Shown one piece after another: positions 26,601 through 34,172 of a DNA stretch of 45,208 bases. The stretch is taken from NCBI GenBank assembly GCA_964538575.1, contig CAZIGG010000010.1, positions 1-45,208 of the forward strand, read 5' to 3'. How positions within the stretch are numbered: the stretch's first letter is position 1; each line of letters starts with the position of its first letter. Source of the stretch: UBA2336 sp964538575 (GTDB lineage Bacteria > Bacteroidota > Bacteroidia > Cytophagales > Cyclobacteriaceae). The notes under the pieces were generated by a model. That model was not told where the DNA came from. It saw only the letters and a list, made by a program, of their open reading frames with translations, and did no database searches. A program made the position numbers and the translations under genes.

Positions 26601-26810
26601 GGCGGACATAAGACACTTATCCCGGAATTAATTTCAGCCCTCAAAAAAATCGACCGGGAAGACATTATGGTTGTGGCCGGAGGGGTAATCCCTGCTCAGG
26701 ATTATGATTTTCTTAACAAATCGGGGGTTTCTTTCATTTTCGGGCCCGGAACCGTGATCGCGGAAGCGGCCCGGGAAATTCTCAGAAAATTAATCCGTAA
26801 TTACGCGTAG
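23646..26810 (+). CDS. Methylmalonyl-CoA mutase, fused small (MutA) and large (MutB) subunits
   Basis: This B12 enzyme interconverts methylmalonyl-CoA and succinyl-CoA. ATG 23646 is chosen over an in-frame TTG at 23625. Residues about 1-345 are a MutA-like TIM barrel. Residues 352-368 are a linker encoded by a heptanucleotide repeat. Then comes a MutB module: GPYATMYTIRPWTVRQYAGF, QNDILKEFMVRNTYIYPP, SISGYHMHEAGA (His at the active site). The C-terminal B12 domain (about 920-1054) has the cobalt-ligand motif DGHDRG. Tyr in RQYAGF and Arg in MVRNTY favour methylmalonyl- over isobutyryl-CoA. MutA and MutB are normally separate genes (about 450-620 and 710 residues). There is no MeaB-type GTPase domain. 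Confidence 0.9.
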   Translation: MPDTTSFSKIFGNASRADWAKAATKENEGKNPDETLTWKAGTLEGRAYYDKSDRPEQAFQLSPSENLYLGPRAWHNLPLVTVTTEKAANQAALNHLKNGADGILFDIRTSPKCNVEALLEGIEWPYCMIALVANESNSEALNTIPAFIQKKDWKAESLTGFILWEKEVQNLATGFNALSQFKTNGIFIQDSTDVIEQLCNALSIGLKTKTGVAFSLPAGTDFFIEQAKLKALRAIWSENSSQEIFIHTRSNPWISESFKPQSNMLKSTTAAMAAIAGGCDALTVYAEKESDANMNRVARNVSNILREESHFDKVADATAGSYYVDALTEEIIRQVKSKPVRTDVHPGGLEIRTSNLEPRTLNLEPRTSKWNSPEGIEIKSSYTKENTQNLTHLDFTAGLPPYLRGPYATMYTIRPWTVRQYAGFSTARDSNAFYRRNLAAGQRGLSVAFDLATHRGYDSDHERVSGDVGKAGVAIDSVLDMKILFDQIPLDKMSVSMTMNGAVIPILAFYIVAAEEQGIKPEQLNGTIQNDILKEFMVRNTYIYPPTPSMRIVSDIFAYTSKHMPKFNSISISGYHMHEAGAPAHIELAYTLADGLEYIRSGINAGIAIDDFAPRLSFFWGIGMNFYMEVAKMRAGRLLWSRIVKQFDPKNPKSMALRTHCQTSGWSLTEQDPYNNVTRTCIEALAAVLGGTQSLHTNSLDEAIALPTDFSARIARNTQLYLEKETGVTRVVDPLGGSYYIETLTAELAEKAWELIEEVEKLGGMTKAIESGIPKMRIEQAAAAKQARIDSGKDIIVGVNKYQTDEKPDFDILEVNNQAVRTEQLERLATLKTERNAAEVEAALNALTAAAKSGKENLLELAIDAARKRATLGEISSAMEKAFGRYKATIKSISGVYSGAMKNQQQFEDARKLSDDFARLDGRRPRILVAKMGQDGHDRGAKVIATSFADLGFDVDIGPLFQTPDEVALQAAENDVHIVGASSLAGGHKTLIPELISALKKIDREDIMVVAGGVIPAQDYDFLNKSGVSFIFGPGTVIAEAAREILRKLIRNYA
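24692..24747 (+). repeat. Heptanucleotide tandem repeat (CGAACCT)n inside the mutase gene
   Basis: Seven consecutive 7-base units lie at 24699-24747: CGAACCT three times, AGAACCT, TGAACCT twice, then CGAACTT. A more degenerate unit (CGAGATT) precedes at 24692-24698. Because 7 is not a multiple of 3, three units encode a 7-residue period, seen as NLEPRTL then NLEPRTS. Gain or loss of one unit would shift the frame between the MutA and MutB halves. Confidence 0.9.
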
Positions 26811-26896
26811 AAGAGGTTTTACCCAGGCCGCTATTTGGGTATAAATCGCCCGTAAATTCTTACCTTACTGATCGAATTTTTTAAACCCCACTTGCC

Positions 26897-29800
26897 ATGA
26901 AAGTAATCCGTTTGATGTGTGTGCTGGCGCTTGTGTTATCTCTCGGTGCTTGCGGATCCCTTGACAAAAAACTTACAAAAGTTGACAACTCATACAACTC
27001 GGGTGATTACTCCAAAGCTTCAAAAGGACTTGCCAAGTTTAAAAAGAAAGTCACCGGTAAATTTGGGCAGGAAAATAAATATATGCCCGGGTATTACATC
27101 CGTGAGGCTAAGATCAACCTTAATTCAGGTCTGCTTGCCGGTTTCGAAACAAGCATCACCAACGCTATTGCTTCAAGCGTTAAACAAAACGGTGAAGCAA
27201 ACGCAGCTCACGCACAAACACTAACCGATGTGGCTGAAGCTTACAATCAATATGGTAACTACAGACTGGCACGTGAGTATGCTGAAAAAGCGCTCGCCAT
27301 AGTTTCTGAGGTTACACCTGAAGAACCTGTATTAAAAGCCCGCATTAATCTTGAGCTGGCAGAAGCCATGATCGGACAGGGTTTCTACAATGAAGCGCTT
27401 GAAATCCTGAAGGAAAACGAAAAATTCTTAATCGGGCGCGCAGTTGAAAAGGAAACTTATGTAGAAGATGGAAAAATAAAAAATAGATTTATTGCTGAGG
27501 GCGAGCTTGATATGCGTTTCGGCAGTTACGCGCGGTTGTTGACGTTAACCGCGCTGGCGCATGGAAAGCAAGGTGACATTGATGCGGCCGATGGTGAATT
27601 TAAAGCAGCGCATATATGGATCGACAAGAACAAACGTTATCTGAAAGAAACGAATCTTACCCTTGTCTACAACGATTTCATGTGGCTTCAAATGCTGGTT
27701 GAGAATAACAATGGAAAGGTTCCTGAGAAACTCGGAGAAAAATTTCTCAATTACAGCGACCTGTTGAATGACCTTAAGAAACGCACCTCTCCTTCAGTGC
27801 CGCTCAGCCATGATATTTATCTGGCTTACCTGGATCATCTCCAGCGCCAAGAAAGCAACTCCCGGTATGCAAACCTGAAATCTGAGTACGACCGGATGCT
27901 CGGCAAGTATTTTACCAAGTCGAGCCTGATGAATATCAATCTCAAGGCCATTGAGTTTAACAGCAAGCTGAAGAAAGAAAAAACCAAAAGCCTGGAATCC
28001 GATGCACTTACCGTAATAAATTCCAAGAATCTGCCCAAGAACTACAAGACTACTGTTCGTACGCTGGAGTTTCTGGCCGAAATGTCAACCCAGGTAAGGC
28101 GTTACTCGAATGTTGAACATTACCTCAATCAAATCATAGACATAAAAAAGGAGTTATACGGTGAGAACACGGTTGAGTATCACCTTGCCCGGATACAGCT
28201 TGCCATATATTATGTTGACTATACTAACAAAATAGAGGAAGCAAAAAAGATTTTTGAGGAGAGTTACATCAACATGGTTGCGAAGGAAATTGCCGCCAAG
28301 CATAAAGATAAACTCACGATTCTGTTCAGTCTGGCAGAATTGTATGAGCTTACGGATAATTATTCGGAAGCAACCAAAGTATTAAATGAGGCTGTTTTAG
28401 TTGCGCGCTCAAAATACAGACGCGATGTACCTGAATACGCAGTAGCGCTCGATCAACTTGCTAAAATGGAGATTAAGGTCGGCATGTATACGGAAGCGGA
28501 AGATCACATCAAAGAAGCAATACCGGTACTGGAGAAGGTAAGAAAGGAAAACGACTGGATTGCCCAATACATTCATGCCATTGAAACTCAGGCCCGATTA
28601 TATGGAATTAAAGGTATGTTTGATGAAGCAGAGGACAATTTACGAGAGTCCAGCAAACGAATCGACAAGGCGCGAGTTATTATTGAAGATAAGCTGTCGA
28701 CAGCCGCTGAACTTTCAACATTATTAATTCAGCTCGGTAAATACTCAAGGACCGATGTTTTATTAACTGACGTAATTTCTCAAAACGAAGCCCTGTTCGG
28801 CACCTCCTCTATCCGATTGATTGAACCCCTTGTAAACCGCGGTAAAATTCAATTAGCAAGAGGTGAATATACCGAAGCTGAAAAAACAGCCCAGCGTGCA
28901 AACCAGATAGCGGTTAAAACCTATACTGATAACTCAACAAAAACGGCACTTACACAACGTTTACTAAGTGACATCTACTACACATTAGGCGATTACGATA
29001 AAGCTGAGGACAATATTAAAAAAGCAATCACCAGCCAGGAAAAACAATTCAGCCGGAAGCATGTAGAGGTTGCAAAATCACTTTCGCAGTTAGCGCTCAT
29101 TAAATTCTACAAAGGCGACAACCGGAAAGATGTAGAGAAAATGATGATTGAGGCTCGCGATATAGTGGGCGAAAAGCTAAATAAGGATAATCCTCTGTAT
29201 GCTGACATTCTCAAGAATCTTGCGGTAGTTTATATTTCTGAGAAGAAATACGACCTGGCCTTCAACTCCCTTACCATTGCAGAGGCTATCTGGCGTGCTA
29301 AAACCGGAAGCAAAAACAACATCAATGCGGCCGGCATTTACACCCTTACGGGTGACGTTTACTATCAGCAAAAGAACTACAAGAAAGCCGATGAGTTTTA
29401 TACTAAGTCGAAAGATCTCTACAAAAAATTCTTCAGTGTCACACATCCGGAATATGTAAAAGTGCTCTCGAAGCTCAGCAAGGTTTACTACATGCAGAAA
29501 GATTACAAAGGCGCCAAAGCCAGCATCGAAGAGTCCCTTAATAATTACGAAGGCTTTATCAAAACGTATTTTCCGGCTTTGAGCGAGCGGGAAAAAGCCA
29601 AGTACTGGAACACCATTAAAGGTGACTTTGAATTCTACAATACGCTTGCACTGGGCCAGTTGGAGGATTTCCGCGACCTGGCGGGTAAGGTTTACAACTA
29701 TCAGTTACTTACAAAAGCCCTGCTGTTAAACTCATCCATTAAAATCCGGGAGCGAATCCTGAACAGTAAGGATGAAAATCTCAAAGCCAGGTACACCGAC

Positions 29801-31117
29801 TGGGTTGCTAAAAAGGAGCTCATGACACTGGCCTTATCGATGAGCCCGGGGCAACTGATTGAAAACGAGATTGATCCAAACCTGCTGGCGCAGGAAGTTG
29901 AACGGCTGGAGAAAGAACTGAGCCAGAAATCGGAACTGTTTGGTCAAAGCTTTGAAGATAAACGCATCACGTATGAGGATGTTATCAAGTCGCTCAAACC
30001 AAACGAAGTGGCCCTTGAGATGGTCCGGTACCGCTATTTCAATCATAGCTTTACGGATTCGGTTATCTATGCCGCACTGTATGTGAAGAGTGATCTCAAG
30101 CGTCCGAAAGCCATTGTACTCAGTAACGGGCACAGGCTCGAAACACGCAACTTCCGGTATTACCGAAATGCGATCGAGGGAAAAATACATGACGAAATAT
30201 CATACGGTGCATTCTGGGCGCCAATTCAAAAAGAGATCGGTCAGGCTTCAACCATCTACCTTTCCCCGGATGGCGTGTACAACCTGATCAACCTCGAAGC
30301 CATTCCGACTCCGGATGGCAAATACATCCTGGACAACTCCAACATCGTGCTCGTAAGCAATACAAAGGATATCTACCTGAAAAAAATCAAATCACGCAAG
30401 GCGGCTGATAATACTGCCTCTATGTTTGGAAACCCCTCTTTCTATATGACTGCTTCCGCAGATGCTTCCATCAGTGCGCTCCCCGGTACGGAAAAGGAAA
30501 TCAATCAATTGCAGTTGCTCCTCAAACAAAAAGGATGGGATACAAAAGAATACATGGAGAAGACCGCTACGGAGGAAACCGTCAAGGAACTGAACAGTCC
30601 GAAAATCTTCCACGTGGCAACACACGGCTTCTATAAGCCTACTGAAGAGCTTACCCTGGAAAGCGAGATGGAAAGTAACGAAGCACAGCTTACGCAGAAT
30701 CCGTTAATGCGCACGGGCCTGCTGCTAAAAGGCGCTGGTGACCTGCTTGACAAAACCGATTACAACTATAACATGGAAAACGGTATCCTTACTGCGTCCG
30801 AGGCTATGAATTTAAGTCTTGACCGGACTGACCTGGTTGTGTTGAGCGCCTGCGAAACTGGTTTAGGTCAATTGGAGGCCGGTGAAGGTGTGTACGGCTT
30901 GCAGCGGGCATTCTTAGTTGCGGGTGCAAAGGTGTTGATCATGAGTATGTTTAAAGTAAGCGATGAGGCTACACAAAAACTCATGCTGAAGTTCTACCAG
31001 AAATGGCTGAACTCAGGCAATCTCCGTCAAAGCTTTGTCGATGCGAAGAAAGAATTGAGAATTGAATATCCGGAGCCCATTTACTGGGGCGCTTTCATCA
31101 TAATCGGTTTGGATTAA
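26897..31117 (+). CDS. TPR-CHAT lipoprotein (caspase-like protease domain)
   Basis: The 1406 residues start with a lipoprotein signal (MKVIRLMCVLALVLSLGAC, Cys19 acylated), so it should be anchored in the membrane outside the cytoplasm. Residues about 25-870 are a long series of TPR helices (e.g. YNQYGNYRLAREYAEKALAI, LSKVYYMQKDYKGAKASIEE). The C-terminal part (about 1060-1406) is a CHAT domain, a caspase-fold peptidase. The catalytic pair is intact: His1243 in HVATHG and Cys1319 in LSACETGLG, followed by the usual GVYGLQRAFLVAGAKVLIMS and WGAFIIIGL end. It has its own spacer upstream and a terminator downstream, so it is probably a single-gene unit. Substrate unknown. Confidence 0.9.
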   Translation: MKVIRLMCVLALVLSLGACGSLDKKLTKVDNSYNSGDYSKASKGLAKFKKKVTGKFGQENKYMPGYYIREAKINLNSGLLAGFETSITNAIASSVKQNGEANAAHAQTLTDVAEAYNQYGNYRLAREYAEKALAIVSEVTPEEPVLKARINLELAEAMIGQGFYNEALEILKENEKFLIGRAVEKETYVEDGKIKNRFIAEGELDMRFGSYARLLTLTALAHGKQGDIDAADGEFKAAHIWIDKNKRYLKETNLTLVYNDFMWLQMLVENNNGKVPEKLGEKFLNYSDLLNDLKKRTSPSVPLSHDIYLAYLDHLQRQESNSRYANLKSEYDRMLGKYFTKSSLMNINLKAIEFNSKLKKEKTKSLESDALTVINSKNLPKNYKTTVRTLEFLAEMSTQVRRYSNVEHYLNQIIDIKKELYGENTVEYHLARIQLAIYYVDYTNKIEEAKKIFEESYINMVAKEIAAKHKDKLTILFSLAELYELTDNYSEATKVLNEAVLVARSKYRRDVPEYAVALDQLAKMEIKVGMYTEAEDHIKEAIPVLEKVRKENDWIAQYIHAIETQARLYGIKGMFDEAEDNLRESSKRIDKARVIIEDKLSTAAELSTLLIQLGKYSRTDVLLTDVISQNEALFGTSSIRLIEPLVNRGKIQLARGEYTEAEKTAQRANQIAVKTYTDNSTKTALTQRLLSDIYYTLGDYDKAEDNIKKAITSQEKQFSRKHVEVAKSLSQLALIKFYKGDNRKDVEKMMIEARDIVGEKLNKDNPLYADILKNLAVVYISEKKYDLAFNSLTIAEAIWRAKTGSKNNINAAGIYTLTGDVYYQQKNYKKADEFYTKSKDLYKKFFSVTHPEYVKVLSKLSKVYYMQKDYKGAKASIEESLNNYEGFIKTYFPALSEREKAKYWNTIKGDFEFYNTLALGQLEDFRDLAGKVYNYQLLTKALLLNSSIKIRERILNSKDENLKARYTDWVAKKELMTLALSMSPGQLIENEIDPNLLAQEVERLEKELSQKSELFGQSFEDKRITYEDVIKSLKPNEVALEMVRYRYFNHSFTDSVIYAALYVKSDLKRPKAIVLSNGHRLETRNFRYYRNAIEGKIHDEISYGAFWAPIQKEIGQASTIYLSPDGVYNLINLEAIPTPDGKYILDNSNIVLVSNTKDIYLKKIKSRKAADNTASMFGNPSFYMTASADASISALPGTEKEINQLQLLLKQKGWDTKEYMEKTATEETVKELNSPKIFHVATHGFYKPTEELTLESEMESNEAQLTQNPLMRTGLLLKGAGDLLDKTDYNYNMENGILTASEAMNLSLDRTDLVVLSACETGLGQLEAGEGVYGLQRAFLVAGAKVLIMSMFKVSDEATQKLMLKFYQKWLNSGNLRQSFVDAKKELRIEYPEPIYWGAFIIIGLD

Positions 31118-31140
31118 GCTGAATATTAAAATAATTTGCA

Positions 31141-31174
31141 AGGCGCGTAATCTCTACGCGCCTTTTTTCTTTTC
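31141..31174 (+). terminator. Rho-independent terminator after the CHAT gene
   Basis: AGGCGCGTA (31141-31149) pairs perfectly with TACGCGCCT (31155-31163) around ATCTC, followed by TTTTTCTTTT. It ends only about 6 bases before the ATG of the threonine aldolase gene, so that gene needs a promoter of its own or the hairpin acts as an attenuator. Upstream, TTTG (31108-31111) and TAATTTG (31132-31138) are 20 bases apart and could be that promoter. Confidence 0.85.
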
Positions 31175-31179
31175 AAAAT

Positions 31180-32202
31180 ATGAAAGCTTTTGCCAGCGAT
31201 AACTACTCCGGGGTTCATCCGGAAATCATGGAAGCCCTGATACGGGCTAATGCCGGACACATGGGATCGTACGGAAACGATGAGATCACTGCACGTACGA
31301 AAAAACTTTTTGAGAAACTTTTTGGATCCGGCACGGAAGTTTTTTTTGTGTATAACGGAACGGGCGCCAACGTGGTAAGCCTGAGCGCGCTTACAAAATC
31401 ATTTAATGCTGTTATTTGTTCAGACCTGGCCCATATCAATGTAGATGAATCCACTGCGCCCGAAAAATTCCTGGGCTGCAAACTGATTGATGTGCCTACC
31501 ACCGATGGAAAAATTACGCCCGAACAGGTTGATCAAAAAATCATCCGGGTTGGCGACCAGCACCATCCGCAGGCAAACGTTATCTCCATTTCGCAGACAA
31601 CCGAATATGCTACCGTATATTCGATTGAGGAGATCAAGGCCTTATCCGCCGTTGCTAAAAAACATAAGCTGTATCTCCATATGGACGGTTCGCGCATCAG
31701 CAATGCAGCCGTTAGTCTGGGCAAAGAATTCAGATCGTTCACCCGCGATGCCGGTGTTGATGTGCTTTCCTTTGGCGGAACGAAAAACGGAATGATGTTC
31801 GGAGAGGCTGTTGTAATTTTTAATCCGGAGCTGACTAAAGACGTGTACTATTTACGGAAGCAAAGCATGCAGCTGCATTCCAAAATGCGGTTCATCAGCG
31901 CCCAGTTTGAAGGTCTGTTATCGAATGATCTTTGGAAACGTAATGCTGCACATGCTAATGCCATGGCAAAAAGGCTGGAGCAAGGCTTACGGAGTATTCC
32001 GCAAGTAAAGATCACACAAGCCGTTGATGCAAACGGAGTTTTTGCAATCCTGCCCAAAGCAATAACACCTGAGCTGCAAAAAGAGATTTTCTTTTATGTG
32101 TGGAATGAGCAAACCAATGAGGTTCGGTTAATGTGCTCGTTTGATACGAAGGAAGAAGAGATTGATCGCTTTATAAAAAAGATCAGGGAATTGATCCGTT
32201 AG
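31180..32202 (+). CDS. ltaE: Low-specificity L-threonine aldolase-like PLP enzyme
   Basis: This fold-type I PLP enzyme splits L-threonine (and allo-threonine) to glycine and acetaldehyde. The 340 residues show ASDNYSGVHPEIMEAL at the start, the PLP-contact region VYNGTGANVVSLSALT, LHMDGSRISNAAVSLG with the cofactor Asp, and the Schiff-base Lys202 in SFGGTKNGMMFG. The length is normal. The substrate range (threonine against allo-threonine or beta-hydroxy amino acids) cannot be read from the sequence. Its stop overlaps the end of the convergent sorting-domain gene. Confidence 0.9.
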   Translation: MKAFASDNYSGVHPEIMEALIRANAGHMGSYGNDEITARTKKLFEKLFGSGTEVFFVYNGTGANVVSLSALTKSFNAVICSDLAHINVDESTAPEKFLGCKLIDVPTTDGKITPEQVDQKIIRVGDQHHPQANVISISQTTEYATVYSIEEIKALSAVAKKHKLYLHMDGSRISNAAVSLGKEFRSFTRDAGVDVLSFGGTKNGMMFGEAVVIFNPELTKDVYYLRKQSMQLHSKMRFISAQFEGLLSNDLWKRNAAHANAMAKRLEQGLRSIPQVKITQAVDANGVFAILPKAITPELQKEIFFYVWNEQTNEVRLMCSFDTKEEEIDRFIKKIRELIR

Positions 32203-32561
32203 CGTTTCAGGAATTTATAGGTGGCCTTGAACTGAAGCTGCTCATCGCGAACGGCAATCAGGTAATACCCGGTGGCCAAATCCTTTACTTTAAGCCGCAC
32301 TTCGTGCTCGTTTACGGTTTCCTTCTCAAGCTGGAGCTCGCTTCCCAAAATTGTGTATAACGTAATTTTGGCCGTTGATGCCTCCAATGTGCTTAGCTTA
32401 ATATTAATGTAGTCAGTAGCCGGGTTTGGATAAACGGTGATGGACTTGGATAAATCCATTTTTTCCGGTGTGTACGAGATAACTTCCTGAGTTTGACCAA
32501 AGGCCGCTCCGCTTAAAAATAAAAGCAGGAAGAAAGACAATATCAGGCCCAGGTTACGCAT
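32199..32561 (-). CDS. Secreted protein consisting only of a type IX sorting domain
   Basis: The 120 residues are a signal peptide (LGLILSFFLLLFLSGAAFGQ) and, after about 15 residues, a complete type A type-IX C-terminal sorting domain: SITVYPNPATDYINIKLS, ITLYTILGSELQLEKETVN, LKVKDLATGYYLIAVRDE and the final QFKATYKFLKR. There is no cargo domain. Its start is followed by a 99-bp spacer, upstream of which lies the nnr gene end; it may be the tail of the nuo-nnr unit or be expressed alone. Confidence 0.88.
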   Translation of the reverse strand: MRNLGLILSFFLLLFLSGAAFGQTQEVISYTPEKMDLSKSITVYPNPATDYINIKLSTLEASTAKITLYTILGSELQLEKETVNEHEVRLKVKDLATGYYLIAVRDEQLQFKATYKFLKR

Positions 32562-32660
32562 TATAGCTTTTTACGCAAAATCCAGTCCAAAAGTTCGGGA
32601 TTTCACTGGTTTAGATGCACTAAACCCTAAAAAGGTTTAAATCCACTGCAAATTTAGTTG

Positions 32661-34151
32661 TTAGATACGAAAGGCATCCGGCAGGTAAGCCGTAATGTCG
32701 GAGGCGGTCATCGAAATCCGGCCAATATGGGCTGCAGCCCGATCTCCGGCCAAACCATGCACCCAGCAGCCAATAAGAGCCGAATCCAGTCCTGAATAGC
32801 CCTGCGCAAGCAATCCGGTAATGATTCCTGTAAGCACATCTCCGCTGCCTCCGGTGGCCATTCCGGGGTTGCCGGTGTTGTTAAAATAAACTTTCCCTTC
32901 GGGGGTGGAAATTGAAGAATGGGCGCCTTTCAGCAAGACGATCGTTCCGGTTTTGGCCGAGAAATCGATTTGTTTCTTAAGCCGCTCAAAGTCGTTTTTC
33001 CAGCTCCCCGCCAGACGTTCAAATTCTTTCGGATGAGGAGTAAGGATGGAATTTTTGGGAAGCAGGTGAAGAAGCTCCCTGTTTGAACCGATTATATTCA
33101 ATGCATCGGCATCCATCACTAACGGTTTTTCAGCAGCTTCCAATAACGTTTTGAATGCGGCTACGGTTTTTTTATCCTGGCCGATGCCCGGACCAATTCC
33201 GATGGCTGAAAAACTTTTTGTATCCGGTGGAGATGAGAAAATTCTTTCATTTTCATCTACACTTGCCATCGCTTCGGGAACGGAAGCTTGCATGATCTCA
33301 TATCCGCACTGCGGAACGTGAACCGTTAGCAAGCCTGCACCGGCCCGCAACGCAGAACGCGCTCCTAAAATTGCCGCACCCATTTTTCCATAGCTTCCGG
33401 CAATCAGCAACGCATGACCAAAATTTCCCTTGTGATCAAATTTTGATCGCGGCTTGAGAAGGGAACTAATATCTTTTTGTTCGAGTAACGAATAATCACT
33501 TGTTGCATCGGCAATAAAATTCCGGTTTAATCCGATATCCACAACATGCCACGTACCGACATACCTGCTGCTTTGCGGAAAGAGGAAGGAAAGCTTGGGA
33601 AGCTGAAATGAAACCGTATGATCGGCCTGAACAATTTCACCTTCAGAAGGTTCATCGGCCATTAACCCGGAAGGTATGTCAACCGCAACCCGAAGTGCAT
33701 TTGTTTTGTTCATGCAACGGATGGCTTGTGCATAAATTCCATCGGCTGGCCGGGAAAGTCCCGAGCCAAAAATAGCATCGATAAGAATAGACCGATCGCT
33801 GAATAAATTCTGATCCGCTTCTGAAACAATTTCAAAGGCCGGAATCTTTCCGCGAATACGCTCAAGGTTAATTTTAAAATCTTCAGATTCCGGCATCGAT
33901 CCCCTGACAATCCAAACCTTCACATCATGTCCCTGACCGGCCAGGAGTCTGGCAATCCCAAGTCCGTCACCGCCATTGTTGCCCGTGCCGCATACAACCC
34001 CGATAGTTTGATCCATTGAAAACGTTGCTGTGAACCACGAGGTGAATGCCGAGCAGGCACGCTCCATTAAATCAATTGAAGCGATTGGCTCATGCCGGAT
34101 GGTGTATGCATCCAGTTCCTTGATTTGCGATGTGGTAAGAATTTTGAGCAT
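32661..34151 (-). CDS. nnr: Bifunctional NAD(P)H-hydrate repair enzyme (epimerase + ADP-dependent dehydratase)
   Basis: This enzyme repairs hydrated NADH and NADPH (NADHX, NADPHX). Residues about 1-215 are the YjeF_N epimerase domain, with VVCGTGNNGGDGLGIARLL and VAVDIPSGLMADEP. Residues about 225-490 are the ribokinase-like dehydratase domain, with HKGNFGHALLIAGSYGKMGA, the VMDADALNI motif, LTPHPKEFERL and NTGNPGMATGGSGDVLTG. The length (496) is that of the usual fusion. It follows nuoD by 21 bases, so it is probably co-transcribed with complex I genes, a fitting place for a NADH-repair enzyme. Confidence 0.95.
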   Translation of the reverse strand: MLKILTTSQIKELDAYTIRHEPIASIDLMERACSAFTSWFTATFSMDQTIGVVCGTGNNGGDGLGIARLLAGQGHDVKVWIVRGSMPESEDFKINLERIRGKIPAFEIVSEADQNLFSDRSILIDAIFGSGLSRPADGIYAQAIRCMNKTNALRVAVDIPSGLMADEPSEGEIVQADHTVSFQLPKLSFLFPQSSRYVGTWHVVDIGLNRNFIADATSDYSLLEQKDISSLLKPRSKFDHKGNFGHALLIAGSYGKMGAAILGARSALRAGAGLLTVHVPQCGYEIMQASVPEAMASVDENERIFSSPPDTKSFSAIGIGPGIGQDKKTVAAFKTLLEAAEKPLVMDADALNIIGSNRELLHLLPKNSILTPHPKEFERLAGSWKNDFERLKKQIDFSAKTGTIVLLKGAHSSISTPEGKVYFNNTGNPGMATGGSGDVLTGIITGLLAQGYSGLDSALIGCWVHGLAGDRAAAHIGRISMTASDITAYLPDAFRI

Positions 34152-34172
34152 GACAGAACTCTAAGGTAGCAA

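Noticed and set aside
26897..31117. CHAT gene as part of a type III CRISPR or bacterial gasdermin defence locus
   Set aside because: There are no repeats, cas genes or gasdermin-like genes near it, and the lipoprotein signal argues against a cytoplasmic defence role.
32562..32660. Hairpin terminator after the nnr gene or before the sorting-domain gene
   Set aside because: Only short overlapping stems (GGTTTA/TAAACC and AAACC/GGTTT) are present without a T run.
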